In this document: positions 42,747 through 49,715 of the stretch, piece by piece
Numbering within the stretch: the stretch's first letter is position 1
Layout: each line of letters starts with the position of its first letter
NCBI GenBank assembly: GCA_900771805.1
Contig: CAAGPL010000009.1
Span: 15,537-79,536, forward strand
Source: Bacilli bacterium
Lineage (GTDB): Bacteria > Bacillota_I > Bacilli_A > RF39 > UBA660
DNA length: 64,000 nt
Reading direction: 5' to 3'
Program-made: the position numbers and the translations under genes
Notes under the pieces: model-generated
Databases searched by the model: none
Seen by the model: the letters and a program-made list of their open reading frames with translations, nothing else
What the model was told of the DNA's origin: nothing

Positions 42747-43616
42747 TTGAATGAAGAAAGAAAAGATATAAAAATTCCTATTAAATCAATAATAGAAGAT
42801 GCTCTTTTAAAAAATGGTTCTAAATATGATGAAGATGAATTTAACTTACTTAGAAAGTATTTTATAGCATGTTTAAATTTAGGTTTTTTAACTCCTAATG
42901 ATTTAATTTTAATGGTTAATAAATTTGTATCTAAAATAAAGTTTATTGTACTAAATTATAATAATATTAATAAAATGGATTATTATATGATAAATGAAAG
43001 TGTCCTTTATATATCAGGAGCTTTAAAAGATAATAATTTTGCATTTTATCAAATAACATTTTATAAGGCAGTAACTGAAGTTATTTTTAATGCTAATGAT
43101 AATCATATTGCAATTTCAAATGCAATATGTGAAATTACTGCAGAAAAAATCTATAATATGGATACTAATTCATCTAGGATTATAATGCCTAATAAAACAG
43201 AAGAACAAATAGGTAAAGATAAAATTGAAATAAGAGCAGGTTATATTAACTATAATTTAATAATTTCTCTTTTAAAACAACTTTTTATTTCAAAGAATAT
43301 AAATGAAAATATTTTAATTAAAGATATGTTTTTTAATTCATATGAAAATGTTTTAAATAGTAATTTTAAAGATGAAAATGATGAATTATTATTAAACGTA
43401 CTAGATAAGTTATGTATAATGTATATAAAAAGAAAAATTATGAAAAAAGAAGATCCTAATGAAAAAAACTTACTAGATAAATACCAAATTATCGTAAGTG
43501 ATATGTTTAAAACTATAGATCAAAATTATTTTGCATTTTTAGCATTAGTTACATCTGATGAATTAAGGCAAAAATGCATGTTAAAAATGGAAAAAATGGG
43601 TGATAATAATGAATAG
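42747..43616 (+). CDS. Unknown 289-residue protein between mutS and nusB
   Basis: Start is TTG, 7 nt after aaaggtgat; no ATG fits. The protein is soluble and almost entirely helical, with FNLLRKYFIACLNLGFLTPNDLILMVNKFVSKI near the start and a long terminal helical region. No catalytic motif is visible. The end overlaps nusB by 8 nt, so they are co-translated, which hints at a role in RNA or ribosome biology. Family not recognised. Confidence 0.8.
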   Translation: MNEERKDIKIPIKSIIEDALLKNGSKYDEDEFNLLRKYFIACLNLGFLTPNDLILMVNKFVSKIKFIVLNYNNINKMDYYMINESVLYISGALKDNNFAFYQITFYKAVTEVIFNANDNHIAISNAICEITAEKIYNMDTNSSRIIMPNKTEEQIGKDKIEIRAGYINYNLIISLLKQLFISKNINENILIKDMFFNSYENVLNSNFKDENDELLLNVLDKLCIMYIKRKIMKKEDPNEKNLLDKYQIIVSDMFKTIDQNYFAFLALVTSDELRQKCMLKMEKMGDNNE

Positions 43617-44007
43617 AAGTGAAGCTAGAGTACTTATAATGACAATTTTGTATCAAATATTTATGTATGAAAGGTCAAATATAAAGTATGAAAAAGAAGA
43701 AGTTATAAAAGAAAATACACCAGTTGATAATTTATTTGTAAGAGAAATAGTTAATGGTGTTTTAGATAAAAAAGATGAATTATATAAAAAGGCAGATGAA
43801 AATTTAAAAGACTGGAAGATGACTCGCTTAGGTTTAACGGATCAAGCAATATTATGTATAGGTTTATATGAATTACTTTATACTGATACTCCAGATGTAG
43901 TAGCTATTAACGAAGCTGTTGAACTTGCAAAAAAATATTCTGATGACAAAGTTAAAAATATGATTAATAAGGTTTTAGATAACGTATATAGAGAAAAGAT
44001 AAATTAA
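43609..44007 (+). CDS. nusB: Transcription antitermination factor NusB
   Basis: This 132-residue all-helical RNA-binding protein has SEARVLIMTILYQIFMYE, FVREIVNGVLDKKDELYKKADENLKDWKMTRLGLTDQAILCIGLYELLYTDTPDVVAINEAVELAKKYSDDKVKNMINKVLDNV and so on, matching NusB end to end. It acts with NusE/S10 at boxA for rRNA antitermination. The ATG at 43609 follows gggtgat. Confidence 0.97.
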   Translation: MNRSEARVLIMTILYQIFMYERSNIKYEKEEVIKENTPVDNLFVREIVNGVLDKKDELYKKADENLKDWKMTRLGLTDQAILCIGLYELLYTDTPDVVAINEAVELAKKYSDDKVKNMINKVLDNVYREKIN

Positions 44008-44016
44008 TTATAAAGT

Positions 44017-44048
44017 TAAAAGGAATAAGTTTTACTTATTCCTTTTTT
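44017..44048. terminator. Bidirectional terminator between nusB and the methyltransferase
   Basis: aaaggaataag / cttattccttt hairpin with T tails on both strands; it contains the stop of the minus-strand gene. Confidence 0.85.
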
Positions 44049-44815
44049 AATATATCTAAAACATGTGATGATGCTCCTAATAATTCTTTCATTTCACAAG
44101 TTTTAAGATGATAATTCAAATAAATATTAAAAGTTTCATCATCCATTTTATTAATTACCTGTCTTATATAGTCTGATGGACCGTCTTGAGAGATTATTTT
44201 AACTCTTTTAAGTTTTGCTTTGCACTTTAAATAATTTATATCTTTTATTCTAACCATACTATATAAATCAGTTTCTTTAGGGGTTATATGAAAGTTTTCA
44301 TCTACATCATTATTTTTTATTGCAGATATTATGTTATTATCCATAAATCCATGCTTTATAATGGCATATTCATTCATATAATAGCTTATTAAAATAAATC
44401 CACCTTCTTTTACAATTCTTTTAGCTTCCATTAAAGCTTTTAATTTATATTCCATACTAATTAAATGATATAAAGGTCCAAAAAGTAGTACCATATCAAA
44501 AGAATTATCTTTAAATTTAGATAAATCTAAAGCATTACCTTGGTATGCTTTAACGCTTTTATTCTTTCTTTTTAAAGTCATTAAATTATGTTTTATAAGT
44601 TCAACTGCTGTAACATTATATCCTTTATCACTTAAATAAATAGAGTATTTACCGCATCCTGCTCCTACATCTATTATTTTTGGATTATCTATTTTTTTTA
44701 GTATTTCATCTATGTATTTTATAGTTGTATTAAACTCTACAATACCGTGTCTATGAGTTAGTCTTTTATCTTCATTAAACTTGTTATAATATGTAATTAA
44801 ATTTTCTTCGTTCAT
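44036..44815 (-). CDS. Class I SAM-dependent methyltransferase
   Basis: 259 residues. The SAM-binding motif IIDVGAGCGKYSIYLSDKGYNVTAVELI is followed by the acidic motif II region NSFDMVLLFGPLYHL and motif III KEGGFILISYYMNEY. The fold is the common UbiE/Methyltransf_11 type, and the substrate cannot be told. A helical insertion after motif III (about 150-220) and the C terminus may define it. It is convergent with nusB and divergent from the polysaccharide locus, with aaaggtga before its start. Confidence 0.85.
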   Translation of the reverse strand: MNEENLITYYNKFNEDKRLTHRHGIVEFNTTIKYIDEILKKIDNPKIIDVGAGCGKYSIYLSDKGYNVTAVELIKHNLMTLKRKNKSVKAYQGNALDLSKFKDNSFDMVLLFGPLYHLISMEYKLKALMEAKRIVKEGGFILISYYMNEYAIIKHGFMDNNIISAIKNNDVDENFHITPKETDLYSMVRIKDINYLKCKAKLKRVKIISQDGPSDYIRQVINKMDDETFNIYLNYHLKTCEMKELLGASSHVLDILKKE

Positions 44816-44852
44816 TTTATCACCTTTTATATAATAACTAAATTGTCACTAT

Positions 44853-44869
44853 TAATCAACATTTGATTA
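44853..44869. promoter_or_regulatory. Inverted repeat upstream of the cps promoter
   Basis: TAATCAA-cat-TTGATTA, perfect 7-bp arms, ending 7 nt before the -35 TTGATT. The AATCAA/TTGATT half-sites recur at the second cps promoter (49660-49675). Confidence 0.45.
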
Positions 44870-44876
44870 TTTTTGT

Positions 44877-44905
44877 TTGATTATAGATAAGATAAATGAT
44901 ATAAT
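44877..44905 (+). promoter_or_regulatory. Sigma-A promoter of the cps regulatory operon
   Basis: TTGATT (44877-44882), 17-nt spacer, extended -10 TGaTATAAT (TATAAT 44900-44905). Confidence 0.75.
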
Positions 44906-44921
44906 ACTAACAGGTGATAAA

Positions 44922-45776
44922 ATGAAAAAGAGTATTTTATTTTTAAGTGTTGTAGTAGTTTCTTTATTTATGTCTTTTACACATGTTAAAGCATTAAATA
45001 AAATATATTTTGAAAGTGATAATTTAAAAATTGCACCTTCTAATACTAAAGAAGTAGACGTATATATAGAAAGTGATAATGATTTTTCAAACGTAAAATT
45101 AAATTTTATAACGACATCAAATTATATTAATTTTTATAGTATTGAATATAATGACATATTTACTAGAACAGTTGAAGCTAATTTAACTAATTTAACTTCT
45201 AAAACTAAGATGAAATCAGGTACTAAAATTGCTACTGTTAAATTAAAAGCATCAGATAGTGCAGCAATAGGCACTACTGGATATATAAGAGTAATTAATG
45301 CATCAGTAGATGATGTTAAAGTGCAAAACACATCATTATTAGTAAGTGTAAGTGATGATGATAAATCTTCTAATAATAATTTAAAGGCAATTACTTCTAA
45401 TTTGATTTCTATAGATTTTAATAAGGATATTACAGAATATACTTATACAATTGATAATGATATTAAAAAGCTTGATTTAAAAGCATTACCAGAAGATTCA
45501 TCAGCTAAAATAGATATATCTGATCAAACATTAAAAACTGGTGAAAATAAAATTAAAATAACAGTTACAGCTGAAAATAATGAAAAGAAAATATATACTA
45601 TAACTGTTAATAAAAAAGCAGAAGAAAAAACTATTAATAGGACAAATAAGAAAAATAATAATAGTGATAATAAAATGGCCAAACCTAATAAGAGTGGATT
45701 TTTAATATTACTTGTTTTACTTATTACTGTTTTATTCTTTGATTTAGTTTGGATTAAAAATAGAAAGAATAAATAA
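44922..45776 (+). CDS. Secreted membrane-anchored protein with cohesin-like and cadherin-like domains
   Basis: 284 residues from the ATG at 44922, after aggtgat. It has a Sec signal peptide (cut near HVKA) and a cohesin-like beta domain of ~120 residues (KEVDVYIESDNDFSNVKLNF...). Next is a cadherin-like beta-sandwich (LKAITSNLISIDFNKDITEYTYTIDNDIKKLDLKALPEDSSAKIDI...), then a short Lys/Asn linker, one membrane helix and a basic tail. It lies first in the operon with the LCP, Wzz, CpsD and CpsB genes. It is likely a surface scaffold or polymer-associated protein, but its role is not established. Confidence 0.8.
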   Translation: MKKSILFLSVVVVSLFMSFTHVKALNKIYFESDNLKIAPSNTKEVDVYIESDNDFSNVKLNFITTSNYINFYSIEYNDIFTRTVEANLTNLTSKTKMKSGTKIATVKLKASDSAAIGTTGYIRVINASVDDVKVQNTSLLVSVSDDDKSSNNNLKAITSNLISIDFNKDITEYTYTIDNDIKKLDLKALPEDSSAKIDISDQTLKTGENKIKITVTAENNEKKIYTITVNKKAEEKTINRTNKKNNNSDNKMAKPNKSGFLILLVLLITVLFFDLVWIKNRKNK

Positions 45777-45793
45777 AAAAGAAGGTGTTTAAT

Positions 45794-47221
45794 TTGAAAA
45801 TATTAAATATAATTTTTTCGGTTTTATTAGTACTTATATATTCATATTTTTCATATTTACTATTTGATATAGGGCTTTTATCTGGAAAATATGGAATTAT
45901 ATTATTTATTATTTTAACAATTATAATTTTACTTATTATAATTGGAATTATAAAGGGTAAAAAAATTTGTAAGATAATTTCTTATATTTTCTATGTTATA
46001 TTTTTACTTATCTTTATAGTAGGAATTTATTATTTAAACACTACAATAGCTTTTATTGATAGTTTTGGTAAAAAAGATAAAACTGATTATGACAATTACT
46101 ATGTAGTTGTTTTAAAAAATAGTAGATATTTAAAGTTAAAAGATTTAAATAATAAAAAAATTGGTATGTGTAAAACCTTAGATAGTAATGTTTTAAAAAA
46201 TATTAAAATTAGTTTTGATAGCAAAGAATATGAAGAATGTGAAAGTTTAAAAGAAGCTTTTTATGAGAAGAAAGTAGATGCATTAATATTAAGTGATGTA
46301 GATGAGTTTTTACTTAGTAATATTGATTCTTTATTTGAAGAAAATGTAAGAGTTATACATACTATTAAAATTAAAAAATTAACTAATGATGAAGAAAAAG
46401 AGACAATAGATGTTTCAAAAACTCCATTTACGGTATTTATAAGTGGAATTGATACATATGGTGCTATATCAAAAGTAAGTCGCAGTGATGTTAATATTAT
46501 AGCAACTGTAAATCCAATATCAAATGAAGTATTACTTACTACAATTCCAAGGGATTATTATGTACAATTAGATGGAACAACAGGTTATAATGGAACAACA
46601 GGTTATAAAGATAAACTTACTCATGCTGGAATTTATGGTATTGATAAGTCTATTAAAACAATTGAAAATTTACTTGATACAAAAATTAATTACTACGTAA
46701 GAGTTAATTTTGATTCTGTTGTAAAATTAGTAGATGAAATTGGTGGTGTAAACATTTACTCAGATAGAAATTTAAAGTTTTGTGATATAAAACAAGGCTA
46801 TAATTATTTAGATGGTAAGTGTGCTCTTAGATTTGCAAGAGAAAGACATTCATATGAAACAGGAGATAGACATAGAGGTGAAAACCAAGAAGAAGTTATA
46901 AGAGCAATAATTGAAAAAGTATCTAAATCAAATACTATTTTAACAAAATATAATACAATTCTTACTAACTTACAAAATAGTTTTGAGTCTAATGTTTCAC
47001 CAAAAACAATTAAAGATTATATTAAAATGCAAATTAAAGACATGCCAAGTTGGAATGTTAAAAATCTTAATTTAAATGGATATGATTCTCATAATTATAC
47101 ATATTCATATAAGGGTAGTAAGCTTTATGTTATGGAACCAGATTATAATACTGTAAATAAAGCAAAAGAAATAATTAATGGAATGCTAAATAAAAAAACG
47201 TTTAGTGAACTTGGAATATAA
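45794..47221 (+). CDS. LytR-CpsA-Psr (LCP) family polymer ligase
   Basis: About 475 residues from a TTG start at 45794, after aaggtg. Three N-terminal membrane helices (about 1-90) are followed by a ~110-residue accessory domain with NSRYLKLKDLNNKKIGMCK and VDALILSD, like the extra domain of streptococcal CpsA. The LCP domain (from ~210) has DVNIIATVNP, LLTTIPRDYYV, RVNFDSVVKLVDEIGGV and RFARERHSYETGDRHRGENQ; all Arg and Asp residues needed for pyrophosphate lipid binding are present. It attaches the finished polymer to peptidoglycan. An 18-nt tandem repeat lies in the domain. Confidence 0.93.
   Translation: MKILNIIFSVLLVLIYSYFSYLLFDIGLLSGKYGIILFIILTIIILLIIIGIIKGKKICKIISYIFYVIFLLIFIVGIYYLNTTIAFIDSFGKKDKTDYDNYYVVVLKNSRYLKLKDLNNKKIGMCKTLDSNVLKNIKISFDSKEYEECESLKEAFYEKKVDALILSDVDEFLLSNIDSLFEENVRVIHTIKIKKLTNDEEKETIDVSKTPFTVFISGIDTYGAISKVSRSDVNIIATVNPISNEVLLTTIPRDYYVQLDGTTGYNGTTGYKDKLTHAGIYGIDKSIKTIENLLDTKINYYVRVNFDSVVKLVDEIGGVNIYSDRNLKFCDIKQGYNYLDGKCALRFARERHSYETGDRHRGENQEEVIRAIIEKVSKSNTILTKYNTILTNLQNSFESNVSPKTIKDYIKMQIKDMPSWNVKNLNLNGYDSHNYTYSYKGSKLYVMEPDYNTVNKAKEIINGMLNKKTFSELGI
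46574..46609 (+). repeat. 18-nt tandem duplication inside the LCP gene
   Basis: Two adjacent copies of ggaacaacaggttataa[t/a] encode G-T-T-G-Y-N then G-T-T-G-Y-K, right after the IPRDYYVQLD strand. A copy gain or loss keeps the frame, so the loop could vary between strains. Confidence 0.85.
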
Positions 47222-47233
47222 AGGAGAATATTA

Positions 47234-47902
47234 ATGGAAACAATAGATTTAAAAGATATGTTTTCTTATTTTAAGTCAAAAATAAGTATTATAGTATTAT
47301 TTATAGTAGTAGTTGGTATTATGGGCTGTTTATATGGTTTATTTATTCAAAAACCAGTTTATAAATCATCTACTTCTATAGTTTTAATAAGTGAAAGTCA
47401 AACAGGTGCAACACTTACATATAATGATGTTTCATTAAATCAAAATTTAGTTAGTACTTATTCTGAAATAATAAAATCAAGAAGAGTGTTAAATCAAGTT
47501 ATTGATAACTTATCTTTAGATTATAGTTATTCTAACTTATCTAATAATGTTGAGGTATCTTCTGTTACAGGAACTCAAATAATTAAAATATCAGTATCTG
47601 ATAGAAATAATAAAACTGCTATGAAAATAGCAGATGAAATAGCAAAAGTATTTGCAAAAGAAATACCTGAATTATATAACATTTCTAACGTAAATATACT
47701 TGATTATGCTGAAGCAGCATCTAATGCTTATAACGTTAACTTTATAAAACAAAGTATAATTTACTTACTTGTTGGTTTGGTATTAGGTCTTGGAATAACA
47801 TTTGTTATGTATTATTTTGATAGATCTGTTAAAAATATAAGTCAAGTAGAAGAGAAAATAAAATTACCGGTACTTGCAACGGTAAGGGAATATAGGGGGT
47901 AA
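47234..47902 (+). CDS. Polysaccharide chain-length determinant (Wzz/CpsC family)
   Basis: 222 residues. A first membrane helix (about 17-40), an extracellular region with KSSTSIVLISESQTGATLTYNDVSLNQNLVSTYSEIIKSRRVLN and VSDRNNKTAMKIADEIA, and a second helix (about 175-197) give the Wzz fold. There is no kinase domain; the partner kinase is the next gene, as in CpsC-CpsD pairs of Gram-positives. It controls polymer length and activates the kinase. Start follows aaggag. Confidence 0.93.
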   Translation: METIDLKDMFSYFKSKISIIVLFIVVVGIMGCLYGLFIQKPVYKSSTSIVLISESQTGATLTYNDVSLNQNLVSTYSEIIKSRRVLNQVIDNLSLDYSYSNLSNNVEVSSVTGTQIIKISVSDRNNKTAMKIADEIAKVFAKEIPELYNISNVNILDYAEAASNAYNVNFIKQSIIYLLVGLVLGLGITFVMYYFDRSVKNISQVEEKIKLPVLATVREYRG

Positions 47903-47904
47903 TT

Positions 47905-48576
47905 ATGAGTAAAAGTGAGTTAATTGTTGTAAATAAACCAAAATCAACTATTAGTGAAGATATTAGAACTCTTAGAACTAATTTAGATTTTTCTCTTTCA
48001 GCTAATGATCAAAAAATAATTATGATTACATCTTCTAATCCTTCTGAAGGTAAAAGTTTTATATCAAGTAACTTAAGTGTATGCTTTGCACAAAATGATA
48101 AGAAAATTTTATTAATTGATGCAGATTTAAGATTAGGTAGACTTCATAAGATGTTTGAAATATCTAATAAATCTGGATTGTCTAACTTAATATTAAATTA
48201 TGATGAAGATGTACATTATGAATCATATATTCAAAAAACAGATATAAAGAATTTATTTGTTATTCCAAGAGGAATTGTACCACCAAATCCATCTGAACTT
48301 TTATCTTCAAATAAATTTAAAACTATAATTAATGATTTAAAGAAGATATTTGATTACATTATAATAGATGCAACACCTATTAATGGACTTTCTGATGCAC
48401 TTGTTTTAACAAATGTATCAGACTTAGTAGTAATAGTATGTAAATATGGTAAAACTGATTTAAGTGATTTAGAAGAATGTAAAAAACAACTTATAAATGC
48501 TGATGCTAAAATAGCAGGTGTTGTAATAAATAGTATGCCAAAATCTAAAAATAAATATGGTTATTATACAGAGTAA
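47905..48576 (+). CDS. cpsD: Capsular tyrosine kinase (CpsD/YwqD, BY-kinase)
   Basis: 223 residues. Walker A is SSNPSEGKSFISSNL, Walker A' is LLIDADLRLG, and Walker B is DYIIIDATPI. The C-terminal autophosphorylation tail is very short (about KYGYYTE), with three Tyr in one cluster rather than the longer series in other CpsD proteins. It works with the adjacent Wzz protein and is reversed by the CpsB phosphatase. The gap from the Wzz gene is 2 nt. Confidence 0.93.
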   Translation: MSKSELIVVNKPKSTISEDIRTLRTNLDFSLSANDQKIIMITSSNPSEGKSFISSNLSVCFAQNDKKILLIDADLRLGRLHKMFEISNKSGLSNLILNYDEDVHYESYIQKTDIKNLFVIPRGIVPPNPSELLSSNKFKTIINDLKKIFDYIIIDATPINGLSDALVLTNVSDLVVIVCKYGKTDLSDLEECKKQLINADAKIAGVVINSMPKSKNKYGYYTE

Positions 48577-48582
48577 ATTCTT

Positions 48583-49305
48583 ATGATAGATATGCATAAC
48601 CATATATTGTATGGTATAGATGATGGATGTAAAACTATAGAAGAATCTATAGAAACTATTAAAAATATGAAAAAAATAGGCTTTAATAGTATAGTTTTAA
48701 CACCACATTATATAGAAGATTCTTCATTTAAAGCTAATAATAATTTAAAGTTACAAAAATTAGAGATATTAAAAGAAGAATTATTAAAAAATAATATAGA
48801 TGTTAACTTATTTTTAGGTAATGAAATATTTATTAATGAAAGCATAAATGAACTTATAATTAATAAAGAAATACGTTCTATTAATAATACAAGATATATA
48901 TTAATAGAACTTCCATTTAATAATCAAATATTAAATTTAGATGATTATTTATATGAATTAAAATTAAAAGGCTATAAAATAATAATCGCACATCCAGAAA
49001 GATATACATATTTTAAAGATAATTATGAAGAAGCTAGAAAATTATACGATAGTGGAGTCTTATTTCAAGTTAATTATGGAAGCATTATAGGTCAGTATGG
49101 TTCTTCTTCTTTAAAACTAGTAAAAAAGCTTTTAAAAGATGATATGGTAGACTTTATATCAACAGATATACATAAACCTAGTTCTAGTTTATTTGATAAA
49201 TTTGATGATATTAAACATAAAATAATTAAAATAATAGGAGAAGATAAATTTAAAGATATATCTTATAATAATATTTTAAAAGTTATTAATGATGAAGATA
49301 TTTAA
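48583..49305 (+). CDS. cpsB: Manganese-dependent tyrosine phosphatase (CpsB/YwqE)
   Basis: This 240-residue PHP-family enzyme has the metal-binding motifs MIDMHNHILYGIDDG, LTPHYIED, the Glu in NEIFI and the late IIAHPERY and ISTDIHKPS. It removes phosphate from the CpsD kinase tail. The gap from cpsD is 6 nt; no strong ribosome site precedes it, so translation may be coupled. It ends at a hairpin, separating the regulatory from the biosynthetic half of the locus. Confidence 0.95.
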   Translation: MIDMHNHILYGIDDGCKTIEESIETIKNMKKIGFNSIVLTPHYIEDSSFKANNNLKLQKLEILKEELLKNNIDVNLFLGNEIFINESINELIINKEIRSINNTRYILIELPFNNQILNLDDYLYELKLKGYKIIIAHPERYTYFKDNYEEARKLYDSGVLFQVNYGSIIGQYGSSSLKLVKKLLKDDMVDFISTDIHKPSSSLFDKFDDIKHKIIKIIGEDKFKDISYNNILKVINDEDI

Positions 49306-49339
49306 AATAACAAAGATGTTTTAATCTTTGTTATTTTAA
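49304..49339 (+). terminator. Terminator after cpsB
   Basis: aaaataacaaagat / atctttgttatttt, perfect 14-bp stem with a 6-nt loop. Confidence 0.7.
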
Positions 49340-49477
49340 TATATAAAAATTAGTTCTTTTTATAAAATAATAAAATATTTTATAATATAAATAAAAAAAT
49401 CATATAAATTACAAAAAACGACATAATATTTATAGATAAACAATTATAGTATGCAAATTATATAGAAAGGACTGATT

Positions 49478-49615
49478 ATTATTAATAGTTTTATAATATT
49501 TTTGATTGGAGTTTTCGTTGGAGGATTATTTATGACATTTGTAATGTGTGCTCTTCAAATAAGTAAATTAGCAGAATATCAAGAAATATATAAAAATAAT
49601 ACTATTTTAAAATAG
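49478..49615 (+). CDS. DUF3789-like tiny membrane protein (apparent AUU start)
   Basis: About 45 residues, made of one hydrophobic helix (FIIFLIGVFVGGLFMTFVMCALQ is the core, with F-L-I-G-x-F-V-G-G as hallmark) and a short polar tail. This fits DUF3789 in length and pattern; the function is unknown. The ribosome site aaagga (49466-49471) is followed at normal distance only by ATT codons (49475, 49478, 49481). An in-frame TTG at 49502 is too far and would remove half of the helix. Its last codons form part of a terminator. Confidence 0.6.
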   Translation: MINSFIIFLIGVFVGGLFMTFVMCALQISKLAEYQEIYKNNTILK

Positions 49616-49630
49616 TATTATTTTTTTTTA
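49598..49630 (+). terminator. Terminator after the DUF3789 gene
   Basis: aatactatttt / aaaatagtatt hairpin followed by nine or more Ts; overlaps the stop codon. Confidence 0.85.
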
Positions 49631-49659
49631 CATATAAAGACAAAATAATTGCATAGTAA

Positions 49660-49689
49660 ATTGATTTTAATCAATAAATGTGATAAACT
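49660..49689 (+). promoter_or_regulatory. Promoter of the polysaccharide biosynthesis operon with overlapping palindrome
   Basis: TTGATT (49661-49666), 17-nt spacer, TAAACT (49684-49689). The -35 lies within ATTGATT-tt-AATCAAT (49660-49675), so a dimeric regulator bound there would block or guide polymerase. Confidence 0.6.
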
Positions 49690-49715
49690 TTTTATTGCGG
49701 AGTAAGGTGATATAA

